Assembly: GCA_023151275.1 (NCBI GenBank)
Contig: JAKLJI010000025.1
Location: 1-46,380 of the forward strand
Direction of reading: 5' to 3'
From: Bacteroidia bacterium
Lineage (GTDB): Bacteria; Bacteroidota; Bacteroidia; UKL13-3
DNA length: 46,380 nt
Shown: in pieces, positions 1 to 7,120 of the stretch
How positions within the stretch are numbered: the stretch's first letter is position 1
Layout: each line of letters begins with the position of its first letter
Translations under genes and position numbers: made by a program
The notes under the pieces: generated by a model
What the model was told of the DNA's origin: nothing
Database searches by the model: none
What the model saw: the letters and a program-made list of their open reading frames with translations, nothing else

Positions 1-73
1 ATCAAACATACCGGATTATTCCGGAACCAACTCCTTTTTTTATGCCCTAATTTTTAAAACGTCTTGGACGGAT

Positions 74-1387
74 GTGATTTTAGATACATATTTCATTTCA
101 ATCCATCGATTAGGATTGACCATCATATTTTCTTTTATACAAATTTTTGCTAATGCACAGAACACCTCACAACAATCAAGGTTGACATCCATAAAAAATC
201 AAAAACCAGATAGCCTTTCTATTTACGACTTGCATCTCAGTGATTATGAGGCATACGGCACCAAAGAGACGAATAACCCAGATGAAACAGGTCATACAAA
301 CAACAAGCCCCAAATTACAGGTAATAAATTTATTAAGAATGGCTTCTACTTAGTTTTAGATACTCAACAAATTTCGATTAACAAAGACAGTAATTTCTGT
401 CACAAGCTTTATGTGATTAATAAGTCTGATTCTTCAATGACTTTTATTACTTGCGGAGGAAACTTAAACCTTACTGCCGAGGCCCTCGATGTTGATGGGA
501 AATGGAAACCAATTGAATACCATGTGTATAGTTCTTGTGGAAATAGCTATTACAATATAACCTTAGACACTAATGAATTTTGGAGTTTTCCGGTTCCTAT
601 TTATAAAGGAAAATATAAGACAAAACTTAGATTTGTTCTATCCACTGAGAGATTGCAAGAAGACTATTTCTCAAATGAGATAGCAACATGGCTAAATGAA
701 GAACAGTTTGAGAGAAAAGAAGTTGACAATGTAACGGAAAAATCACCAATAATTCTATCTAATAGAGGATCGAAAGCAACTGTCGCATCGATTGGATTTA
801 ATGTAGTTTTTATTGGTATCAAGAATATTCTTTCTATTTCTGTTCCTGGTTATTCAGAAAAAGATATTCAGGCGTCAACTTCTGTAGGAAGACTTGAGTG
901 GTTACCAAACTCGTCAGAATATATTCTTCAAATTGATTCTATTCCAAAGGATGAATTTAACAGGCAAATAAGAGAACTACAAATATCAGTTTCGGTAAAA
1001 GAAAAGTACGGCAAACTATTAGAGAAGGCTAATTATAAATTTCGAATAAGAGAAATACCAATGCCCGTACCTGGTTTAGGAAGTATACATGAAAGTGGAA
1101 CATATTCAAAGGGAGTAATTAGAAGCGCAACATTTGTTTATTGTTTATTGCAGGATTTCCCGTTTGAAGGAATTATATTTACACCAATAGAATATACCAT
1201 TCAATTTACTCCCAAAATTGGCCCAGAATTGAATTTTCAGGGAACTAGCCAAGAATTAACAAAAGAAATTAAGCGAGCTTTTAATGCGGCTGTGAGCGGT
1301 GACAGATTTATGTTGACTAAAATTAAAGCAAGAGGTCCAAACGGATTAGTTGAAGTTCCACATTCTTTGAAAATAACAGTAGAATAA
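74..1387 (+). CDS. Secreted protein with a GldM-like C-terminal domain
   Basis: A 437-residue protein with an N-terminal hydrophobic stretch ending in ANAQ, which looks like a signal peptide, so a periplasmic or surface location is likely. Residues about 240-437 read like the C-terminal half of GldM/PorM, a T9SS/gliding component: a 'GIKNILSISVPGYS' segment, then 'REIPMPVPGLGS', then a closing stretch with 'KARGPNGLVEVPHSL'. The N-terminal membrane and helical part of true GldM is absent, and no gldK, gldL or gldN lies nearby, so this is an orphan domain. The start is uncertain: the frame opens with GTG at 74 and has no ATG before the signal peptide. It is the first cargo of a cassette-like array and is followed at once by hairpin repeat 1. 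The function of orphan GldM-domain proteins is not known to me. Confidence 0.7.
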   Translation: MILDTYFISIHRLGLTIIFSFIQIFANAQNTSQQSRLTSIKNQKPDSLSIYDLHLSDYEAYGTKETNNPDETGHTNNKPQITGNKFIKNGFYLVLDTQQISINKDSNFCHKLYVINKSDSSMTFITCGGNLNLTAEALDVDGKWKPIEYHVYSSCGNSYYNITLDTNEFWSFPVPIYKGKYKTKLRFVLSTERLQEDYFSNEIATWLNEEQFERKEVDNVTEKSPIILSNRGSKATVASIGFNVVFIGIKNILSISVPGYSEKDIQASTSVGRLEWLPNSSEYILQIDSIPKDEFNRQIRELQISVSVKEKYGKLLEKANYKFRIREIPMPVPGLGSIHESGTYSKGVIRSATFVYCLLQDFPFEGIIFTPIEYTIQFTPKIGPELNFQGTSQELTKEIKRAFNAAVSGDRFMLTKIKARGPNGLVEVPHSLKITVE

Positions 1388-1423
1388 TATGCCAAAATCA
1401 ATGAAGAAGGGAAAAGCAACGAA

Positions 1424-1528
1424 CCGCTAACATTTAGCGTAATAGACGAAACCCTTACGAAGCCCTGAAGAAGCTATCGCTTCCCAGGTCTTGTCAGGGG
1501 ACTTTTTTGTTCTATTACGTGTTGGCCG
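1424..1528 (+). repeat. attC-like hairpin repeat, copy 1
   Basis: Imperfect palindrome that follows the GldM-like gene. The left arm starts at CTAAC (1427-1431) and contains TAATAGACGAA. The right arm has TTTTGTTCTATTACGTGTTGG, split here as TTTTGTTCTATT then ACGTGTTGG, and ends at GTT (1521-1523). The arms pair except for one extra base in GTT(C)TATT, like the extrahelical base of integron attC sites. The centre contains a weaker GC-rich hairpin and a T run, so it may also terminate transcription. Four further copies lie at 3083, 4371, 6688 and 8452. The attC comparison is inference; the repeat is seen directly. Confidence 0.75.
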
Positions 1529-1543
1529 ATACCGGGCTCTATG

Positions 1544-1830
1544 CTAAGGGTCAAAGTAAATCCTCTGCTTCTTCATTTTCGGATTTTGGAAATGCGTTTT
1601 TACTCCGGATTCGAAATGCATTAAGCTAATCTCTCTCAAAAATAATAGCTCCACTAATCTAACCGTATTATCATCTTCAACCAAACACCCAATTTCAAGT
1701 TGCAGGTGATGCTTCCTGAGATAGATTTCATAACGCTTGCTCGAGTCAAAATGAACACCAATCAAACTTGCTTTTCTTCCGGTTTAGCCCAATGTTTACC
1801 TTGCAGAGCGTGGATACTCTTTGTCGAAGG
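1544..1830 (-). pseudogene. Transposase N-terminal relic (IS1182-like), copy 1
   Basis: Read on the minus strand, this stretch encodes 'RYEIYLRKHHLQLEIG' followed by 'EDDNTVRLVELLFL'. It matches three other degraded copies in the window; the clearest (near 6.9-7.1 kb) reads 'YEIYHRQQL' then 'EENIEQDNPIRFIEA'. That pattern resembles the start of IS1182-type transposases (a line such as 'EDNPVRFIDAFV'). Only the N-terminal part is present and frames are broken, so it is a relic. It sits antisense to the cargo genes, between a hairpin repeat and the next promoter. The family assignment is from memory. Confidence 0.5.
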
Positions 1831-1900
1831 CTGACCTGAATAGCAAGGCCCGATCAACCAGAAACGCGACAGCCGCAGGACTGAAGGCAATGACTCTTTT

Positions 1901-1995
1901 CGTATCATATTCAAATCTAAACGTATCAAATCGTATCAAATCGCATTTGTGATTTCAACACTTAATCGCATCTTTGCGTATCAAATCGTATCAAA
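1901..1995 (+). promoter_or_regulatory. Promoter flanked by phased CGTATCAAAT repeats
   Basis: The 10-mer CGTATCAAAT occurs as a tandem pair at 1922-1940 and again at 1977-1995, ending at the ATG of the Fic gene; a partial copy is at 1901. Between the pairs is a Bacteroidota-type promoter: TTTG (1946-1949), 19 bp, CATCTTTG (1969-1976). Two tandem pairs one helical turn apart on either side of a promoter look like an operator for an autorepressor. The C-terminal winged helix of the Fic protein is the obvious candidate, by inference. Confidence 0.55.
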
Positions 1996-3036
1996 ATGAA
2001 CAACGAAGTCTACAATTTTAAACTGAAAATTGATTGGAAGCTGATAAAATTAATCAGTGAAATAGACCGTTTTGATGCAAATTGGACTGCTATTGAACGC
2101 AGAGAGAGACTAAGCCTCAGAGAGCTGAAAAGCATTGCTACCGTGCGAAGCGTTGGGGCTTCAAACCGTATTGAAGGAAACAGAATGAGTGATGAGGAAG
2201 TTGATGTGTTGCTTCAAAAAATTGATACTAAGAATCTAACCGACCGAGATTCGCAGGAGGTAGTAGGTTATTTTGAAGTACTGGACTTGATTTCGGAATC
2301 CTATGAAAACATCGGCGTTACCGAAAGCCATATCAAAAGTTTACATAACAGTTTGATGAAATACAGTGCCAAAGACGAATGGCATAAAGGCAATTATAAG
2401 TTGCATAGTAATGCGGTTGAGTCCACATTTCCCGACGGCAAAAGACAAATCCTTTTTCAAACAACCGAAGCGGGATTGGCCACCGAAGATGCCATAAGGG
2501 CTTTACTCAATTGGTATAATTCCGAAACGGAAGTACACACACTAATCAAAGTAGCCACTTTTGTCTATGATTTCTTGAGCGTTCACCCATTTCAAGACGG
2601 AAACGGCAGGTTAAGCCGTTTAATTTCAACACTTTTGCTTCTCAAAAACGGATATAATTGGATACAATACGTGAGTTTTGAACACGAAATAGAAAACCGA
2701 AAAAACGAATATTATCAAGTGCTTAGAAGTTGTCAAGCACAACGCCCAAACGAAGACGTAAGCATTTGGATACATTTCTTCTTGAATTGTTTGTCAAATA
2801 TCCAATCGCAACTGCTGACGAATTTGCAAAAAAGTGGAATAGAAACACAGCTTTCGCCCAAAGAAAAATCAATTTATTCTATTATTCAAAACCGTCCGAA
2901 CATCCAGTCGGGAGCAATTGCCGAAAAGTTGGCGATACCTGCACCAACTGTAAAACGCATTTTGTCAGAGTTGCTCAACAAAGGATTAATTGAAAAACAA
3001 GGAAGCGGACGCAATGTGAGTTACACGATAAAATAA
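1996..3036 (+). CDS. Fic family protein with C-terminal winged helix (class II Fic)
   Basis: 346 residues. The N-terminal region carries the inhibitory-helix motif SNRIEG (residues 56-61, pattern [S/T]xxxE[G/N]). The central Fic core has HPFQDGNGRLSR at 197-208, with catalytic His197 and the complete HPFx(D/E)GNGRxxR motif. Residues about 285-346 form a helix-turn-helix (SPKEKSIYSIIQ... and APTVKRILSELLNKGLI). Fic enzymes transfer AMP or related groups from nucleotides to target hydroxyls; a helix N-terminal to the Fic core gives class II autoinhibition. The active site looks intact. The ATG at 1996 directly abuts a repeated operator-like sequence, suggesting self-regulation. The gene is cargo of the hairpin array, with repeat 2 starting about 50 bp after its stop. 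The target is unknown. Confidence 0.9.
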   Translation: MNNEVYNFKLKIDWKLIKLISEIDRFDANWTAIERRERLSLRELKSIATVRSVGASNRIEGNRMSDEEVDVLLQKIDTKNLTDRDSQEVVGYFEVLDLISESYENIGVTESHIKSLHNSLMKYSAKDEWHKGNYKLHSNAVESTFPDGKRQILFQTTEAGLATEDAIRALLNWYNSETEVHTLIKVATFVYDFLSVHPFQDGNGRLSRLISTLLLLKNGYNWIQYVSFEHEIENRKNEYYQVLRSCQAQRPNEDVSIWIHFFLNCLSNIQSQLLTNLQKSGIETQLSPKEKSIYSIIQNRPNIQSGAIAEKLAIPAPTVKRILSELLNKGLIEKQGSGRNVSYTIK

Positions 3037-3082
3037 CAATGAAAAGGACCAATGATCCAATAAATAGTAAAATATCCCAGCT

Positions 3083-3162
3083 ACTAAAATTTAATGTAAT
3101 AGACGAAAAAGCCCCGACAGGTTCAGCAATGTCAGTTTTTTTGTTCTATTACGTGTTGACCG
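3083..3162 (+). repeat. attC-like hairpin repeat, copy 2
   Basis: A second copy of the hairpin repeat, 46 bp after the Fic stop. The left arm is degenerate (ACTAAAATTTAATG, with AAA where other copies have AAC). The TAATAGACGAAAAAGCCCC and GTTCTATTACGTGTTG parts are kept, with GTT at 3155-3157. The central stem is weak (GACA...TGTC) but a T run follows. It separates the Fic cargo from the next unit. Confidence 0.7.
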
Positions 3163-3229
3163 ATACTAGACACTACAATATGGGTGTAAGTAAACCCTCT
3201 GCTTTTTCATCCTCGGAAATTGAGAAGGG

Positions 3230-3465
3230 CTTTGGGTCTGGGTTCAAGATGAGATTTTCTCTTTACTGGTAAATCGTTCCAAACAAACATTTCCTTGGCA
3301 GCATAATACTGCCTGTGATAGATTTCGTACCGCTTTCATGAGACAAAATGAACACCAATAAATCTTGCTTTTCTCCCGGTTTACCCCCATATTTATCTTG
3401 CAGATTGTGGACAGGTTCATCACCACATTCAGACCCTTCGAGAGTCTAACTTTATAAGCCATTTT
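3230..3465 (-). pseudogene. Transposase N-terminal relic, copy 2
   Basis: On the minus strand this reads 'GVHFVS', a stop, then 'KRYEIYHRQYYAAK', the same sequence family as the relics at 1.5-1.8, 5.8-6.0 and 6.9-7.1 kb. The shared segment containing TTTATCTTGCAGATTGTGG on the + strand lies at the end towards the next gene. Internal stops and loss of the conserved 'DNPxRFIEA' part show decay. It directly precedes the start of the next cargo gene. Confidence 0.45.
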
Positions 3466-3471
3466 AAAATT

Positions 3472-4362
3472 ATGTTGAAATTAATTATAACACTATTGTC
3501 ACTAATAATCACTTTAATAGTAAATGGCCAGGTAAACCCAAAATTGAGCATGATTATTTGTTTGAATGGGAAAGACACCTTAACCATTGAAAAGTACAAA
3601 TTGGGGAAACGACATTTCTTGAAAAGTTATCTTTACAATGGAAAATGTAACATAACTGTTTATGATTACAAAGGTAATTTTCTTCGAAAATATATTTCGT
3701 ACCTTACAAATGAGAGATTCAGTATTGAAAACACTATAAAAGAAAAAAGTACAAATAGAAGATTAACTTATTCTTATGAAATGAGGCCTAAAATTAATGA
3801 TTCAGATAAATTTTGCCAAATAAATAATGCAAATGAAATCTTAAAATCAAAAATATTCAAAAGTACTTTCAAAAAAAAGTATAGATATCTTAAAAAAATA
3901 GTAAGCTTTGATGGCTCATTCATAAAAAGTGAAATTATTTTTAAAAACAATGGAGATACCATAAGCTTTACTAATTATCAAATTGAAAAAAATTTAATTA
4001 AAAGAATAGAAACAATTCACTTTAATGAAAAAAACGGTAGGGATTATATTTTTGAAGAAGTTTATAGTTATGATTCAGCCAATAATGAGAAGCAATGCTT
4101 ATGGATTAGAAATAAGAGTGACACGATATCAATTGTAAATAAAAAATATCAAAATAACCTCTTAATTGAAGAGGAGTTCATTCGAGATAAAAAATTTGAC
4201 TCAATCACAAAATATGAATATAAGAACAACAACCTTGTAAAAAAAATTGAGAATATCGGGAAATATGAAACTCCTTCCATAACAGAATATAAGTACAATG
4301 AAGACAATACCATAAAAACAATTGCAGACAGTAATGGTTGGACATACCACTATTTCTATTAA
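3472..4362 (+). CDS. Secreted YD-repeat-like hypothetical protein
   Basis: 296 residues opening with a clear signal peptide (MLKLIITLLSLIITLIVNGQ). The rest is rich in Tyr, Asn and Lys, with recurring 'YxYDxxNN' and 'xEYKYNEDNTIKTI' patterns typical of degenerate YD/RHS-like repeats in Bacteroidota secreted proteins. There is no toxin domain, lipobox or sorting domain. Composition is markedly AT-rich compared with the core genes after 9 kb, which suggests lateral acquisition. It is cargo of the hairpin array: a relic lies immediately upstream and hairpin copy 3 begins 8 bp after the stop. Function is unknown; the YD comparison is weak. Confidence 0.65.
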   Translation: MLKLIITLLSLIITLIVNGQVNPKLSMIICLNGKDTLTIEKYKLGKRHFLKSYLYNGKCNITVYDYKGNFLRKYISYLTNERFSIENTIKEKSTNRRLTYSYEMRPKINDSDKFCQINNANEILKSKIFKSTFKKKYRYLKKIVSFDGSFIKSEIIFKNNGDTISFTNYQIEKNLIKRIETIHFNEKNGRDYIFEEVYSYDSANNEKQCLWIRNKSDTISIVNKKYQNNLLIEEEFIRDKKFDSITKYEYKNNNLVKKIENIGKYETPSITEYKYNEDNTIKTIADSNGWTYHYFY

Positions 4363-4370
4363 AAAAAATC

Positions 4371-4470
4371 GGCCGACAACATTTAACGCAATAGACGAAA
4401 AATCCCCACAAAAAAAGCCCCAACATGCTCTGCATGGTAAGGGCTTTTTTGTTCTATTACGTGTTGGCCG
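4371..4470 (+). repeat. attC-like hairpin repeat, copy 3, with terminator
   Basis: The best-preserved hairpin copy. The left end is GGCCGACAAC (4371-4380) and the right end is GTTGGCC (4463-4469), so the extreme ends also pair. The arms are ATTTAACGCAATAGACG and GTTCTATTACGT. A central stem GCCC...ACATGC/GCATGG...GGGC (4417-4444) followed by six T forms an intrinsic terminator. Right after it, GATACCGGTGTCTACGC is shared with the sequence after copy 1. Confidence 0.75.
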
Positions 4471-4696
4471 ATACCGGTGTCTACGCTAAGTGGCAAAGTA
4501 AATCCACAAAGACTGGATTTGGGTAAGAAGGGAAAGCATCAAGTCTAAAGATCCCGCCAATGCATGATTTGCGTGGAAACGCATGCTTGAAACTCACTTA
4601 GGTAGCGCGATTTTGCAACATTTAAATTGCACAAAAGAGAGACCTATCCAGATTGGAAGTTTTTCTTATCTTTACCATCCTTTAAGCTGAGAAATA

Positions 4697-4918
4697 ATGT
4701 ACAATGAAATTGAGATAGACCGAGAAAACTTGACCTTACTTGGGGTAAAGTTTTCAGACTTATCAAAGCTTGAAAATACAGCAAATGCAATAGGGTCAAA
4801 TATGTTCGAAGGTTTCGAACCAACAAAAGAATTGATTCAACTTTACGTTGATTGGAGTTCAGGTATTATAACGGATTCAGAGTTATTGAAAAAACTATAT
4901 GCAATCCATGGGAAATAA
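4697..4918 (+). CDS. VbhA-like antitoxin of a Fic toxin
   Basis: 73 residues. Residues 34-39 are SNMFEG, a fit to the Fic inhibitory motif [S/T]xxxE[G/N], followed by FEPTKE and a second helix (TDSELLKKLYAIHGK). This is the layout of VbhA-type antitoxins, whose helix blocks ATP binding in the partner Fic protein (class I inhibition). The stop overlaps the start of the Fic gene by about 20 bp, which suggests translational coupling. A TATCTTTA box at about 4669 may be the promoter -7 element. The function is well supported by motif plus context; the original VbhA was described in Bartonella. Confidence 0.85.
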   Translation: MYNEIEIDRENLTLLGVKFSDLSKLENTANAIGSNMFEGFEPTKELIQLYVDWSSGIITDSELLKKLYAIHGK

Positions 4919-5510
4919 ATATCAATATTTAGACCCGGAATTATTTTATACCAACAAAAATGGAGTACTTCATAATATCCCAAAAATTGATGATGAAAAA
5001 ATTCTAATTGCATTTGAGAGTTTTAAAGTTTCAAAAAGGATAGAAGAATTATTAGAAAACCCGATAGAGATAAAAGACTCAAGCTCTTTATTAGTGATTC
5101 ATCATCATCTATTTCAAGATGTTTACCAATGGGCTGGAAAAGTTAGAACTGTCAATATTAGCAAAGATGGGAAACCATTCTTTGAAGGTGAAAGATTTAA
5201 TATGGGATTCAAGTATATTGATAATTTAATATCAGAATATAAAGTAATAAATAAAACAAACCGAAAAGAAATAGCAAATAAATTAGCAGAGATATTAGAT
5301 AGTGTTAATTATTTACATCCATTCAGAGAAGGAAACGGAAGAACTCAAAGAGAATTTCTAAGGTTATTAGCACTAGAAAAAGGCCTCAACTTGAACCTAA
5401 ATCCTCCTGATAACAAAAATATCTATGAAAGGTACATGAAAGGAACAATTGAGAGTAACTTGAATATTTTGAATGATTTGATTTTTGAACTGATAGAAAC
5501 TACAAATTAA
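4899..5510 (+). CDS. VbhT-like Fic toxin (adenylyltransferase)
   Basis: 203 residues, a single Fic domain. It carries the complete active-site motif HPFREGNGRTQR at 140-151 and an upstream 'FFEGERF' flap region that usually positions the target. The first in-frame ATG is at 4899 inside the antitoxin gene; a second ATG at 4908 (MGNKYQYLD) is an equally good start. Fic toxins of this class AMPylate host targets such as topoisomerase subunits; the target here is unknown. The C-terminal conjugative BID domain of Bartonella VbhT is absent, so this is the stand-alone TA form. Both genes look intact. No hairpin repeat follows, unlike most other cargo in the array. Confidence 0.88.
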   Translation: MQSMGNKYQYLDPELFYTNKNGVLHNIPKIDDEKILIAFESFKVSKRIEELLENPIEIKDSSSLLVIHHHLFQDVYQWAGKVRTVNISKDGKPFFEGERFNMGFKYIDNLISEYKVINKTNRKEIANKLAEILDSVNYLHPFREGNGRTQREFLRLLALEKGLNLNLNPPDNKNIYERYMKGTIESNLNILNDLIFELIETTN

Positions 5511-5759
5511 TAGTGAAGGTTGCATAATCGAGTAAAGCAGTGGATTTTAACCTCTACTTTCTCACAAGAGGCATTGCGGAATCTAAGGACTTGATACTCT
5601 AGCATCACAGGCATGGGCAATGTATTTCCCGTTCAGGAATAAGACTTCCTTGTGAATGGATAGCAGAACCAAGGAGTTTGTTACTTGTCTGCCAATAGTT
5701 GGGGAATCTACTTCCAATGCTGCTAAGCCATTGATGGCAGCTCCGCTAAACTTCTTTAA

Positions 5760-5988
5760 TTTGAATAATGGCCTCATTAAATCTAACGGGATTATCTTAT
5801 TCAACATCTTTCTCTAAACACCCAATTTCCAATTGCTGCCGATTGATGCCTTTGATATAATTCATACCTCTTTCTTGAGACAAATTTAACACTACACAAA
5901 CTTGCTTTTCTCCCGGCTTACCCCCATATTTATCTTGCAGATTGTGGATAGGTTTTTTCACCACATCCCGATTCTTCGGGATTCTGAC
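5760..5988 (-). pseudogene. Transposase N-terminal relic, copy 3, within a 512-bp gap
   Basis: On the minus strand this reads 'HNLQDKYGGKPGEKQ', then 'GMNYIKGINRQQLEIG' and 'CLEKDVE', then a frameshift into a 'DNPVRFNEAI' reading. It is the longest of the four relics. Its + strand end contains ATCCCGATTCTTCGGGAT, a small hairpin, and ends exactly at GACGTTAGTGGC, where the next cargo begins. Bases 5511-5760 hold a segment (about 5540-5590, CCTCTACTTTCTCACAAG) that recurs at about 7755 after another cargo gene; no gene is seen there. Confidence 0.5.
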
Positions 5989-6022
5989 GTTAGTGGCAAC
6001 CGTAAAACGACACAGACAAGAA

Positions 6023-6334
6023 ATGACTTCAACTGAAATAGAAGAACTAATTAAGACGGAATTACAAGTCGAGCCAGACCTAACAAACGTATTTGGACTT
6101 GACCTAACAAAATGTTTAATTAAACCGACAATACAGAAATATAAAAATGCCAAAGACTCATTGGATATTTATGAATTATGGACTGTGCTTGAAGAAACTG
6201 AAGACGGAAATGGCTACAAAATATACTTTGACGAGGACAGTAATATGTTTGGCCTTGCAATTAAATCAGACAAAGACGAACTAATTGATATCGGCGGTTA
6301 CGGCAGTTTTTTAAAGACACTATATTCGATGTAA
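6023..6334 (+). CDS. Conserved small hypothetical protein (cassette cargo)
   Basis: 103 residues counted from ATG 6023; the frame opens upstream, but that extension reads through the repeated leader and is unlikely to be translated. The protein is acidic and soluble, with a 'LDLTKCLIKPT' segment and a 'YELWTVLEE...GYKIYFDEDSNMFGLA' segment. I recall similar small Bacteroidota hypotheticals but no function. The stop and the next ATG are one base apart, so the two genes are co-transcribed and probably act together. An immunity-type role is conceivable but not shown. Confidence 0.6.
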   Translation: MTSTEIEELIKTELQVEPDLTNVFGLDLTKCLIKPTIQKYKNAKDSLDIYELWTVLEETEDGNGYKIYFDEDSNMFGLAIKSDKDELIDIGGYGSFLKTLYSM

Positions 6335-6335
6335 T

Positions 6336-6683
6336 ATGACATATGAACAACTGCAAGAATTTTTACAAGGCAAAGTTTTTCTAATTGGACTAACTTTTAT
6401 TGACAATGAAGGCGAATTGATTGAGCAGTATCAAACTCATGGCATTGTATCTGAATTAACAGACGATGGACTTATTAGAATAAAAAGGAAAGACAATTCC
6501 ATTTTTCAATTGCCATACGACAAAGACACAATAAATAAGGCTGACAAAGGAAAGTATAGTTTAAGAGCAACAAAAGAAGTTGTAATTGACCCCGACTATA
6601 TAATGACTTGGGAGATTCGCACAAATGGTAATGACAATTTAGAAAAGATAAAAATGCAGGGCTATCTACCACCAAATGAATAG
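6336..6683 (+). CDS. Small conserved hypothetical protein (cassette cargo)
   Basis: 115 residues, soluble and beta-rich by composition. The pattern is FxxGLTFxDxxGELIEQYQ, then a 'GLIRIKRKDNSIFQLPYD' strand pair, then 'GKYSLRATKEVVIDPDYIMTWEI'. This layout (small beta-barrel with a closing 'xPDxIxxW') recurs in short bacterial hypotheticals often seen beside immunity-like genes; I do not recognise a named family. It begins one base after the preceding stop and its own stop is 5 bp before hairpin repeat 4, so the pair forms one compact cassette. Confidence 0.6.
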   Translation: MTYEQLQEFLQGKVFLIGLTFIDNEGELIEQYQTHGIVSELTDDGLIRIKRKDNSIFQLPYDKDTINKADKGKYSLRATKEVVIDPDYIMTWEIRTNGNDNLEKIKMQGYLPPNE

Positions 6684-6687
6684 AATG

Positions 6688-6790
6688 GCAGCCACTAACA
6701 TTTAACGCATTAGACGAAAAAGCCCCATAAAAAAAGCCCCGACGCAGCTGACTGGTCGGGGCATTTTTGTTCTAGTACGTGTTGGCCGAT
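6688..6790 (+). repeat. attC-like hairpin repeat, copy 4, with terminator
   Basis: The left arm starts GCCACTAAC (6691-6699) then ATTTAACGCATTAGACG. The right arm ends GTTCTAGTACGTGTTGG, with GTT at 6781-6783. The centre is a strong terminator: GCCCCGAC (6736-6743) pairs with GTCGGGGC (6755-6762) before a T run. GCCACTAAC is the exact reverse complement of GTTAGTGGC at 5989-5997, the first bases of the same cargo unit, as expected for an integron cassette. Confidence 0.75.
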
Positions 6791-6884
6791 AATAGGGTCA
6801 AGACTCAGGGTGAATTAAAATCTTCGCTAGTTCGCCTTAGGAAATTGGGAGGACGATTTTGTACGCTTTCAGATTTCATCCTAT

Positions 6885-7105
6885 GGTTCTCCTACCATGA
6901 ACAATACTCGCCTCAATAAATCTAATCGGGTTATCCTGTTCAATATTTTCCTCCAAACACCCATTTCCAATTGCCGCCAATTGCTGCCTGTGATAGATTT
7001 CATAATGCTCGCTTGGGGCAAAATGAACACCAATAAAGCTTGCTTTTCTCCGATTTTACACCCATATTTATCTTGCAGATTGTGGATAGTTTTTTTTACA
7101 CTCTA
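6885..7105 (-). pseudogene. Transposase N-terminal relic, copy 4
   Basis: The minus strand reads 'YEIYHRQQLAAIG' then 'GCLEENIEQDNPIRFIEA', the least damaged view of the conserved N-terminal segment shared by all four relics. It ends at CTCTAACGTTACACGCC, the junction with the next cargo, in the same position as in copy 3. The relic is antisense to the cargo. Its likeness to IS1182-type transposases is from memory. Confidence 0.5.
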
Positions 7106-7120
7106 ACGTTACACGCCAAT

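Noticed and set aside
1-73. CCGGATTATTCCGG as a possible IS21 end at the left edge
   Set aside because: Only a short ATTCCGG match with the right-edge IS21 repeats; the GTACCA part is missing.
3039-3272. 77-codon + strand frame after the Fic gene
   Set aside because: It spans hairpin repeat 2 and the leader, both noncoding in the other units.
4205-4435. Minus-strand frame over the end of the YD-like gene
   Set aside because: Covers the terminator of hairpin copy 3; no family features.
5942-6022. N-terminal extension of the small cargo gene at 6023
   Set aside because: The extension reads through the leader shared by several units and adds a sequence unrelated to the conserved protein; ATG 6023 lies after the cassette junction.
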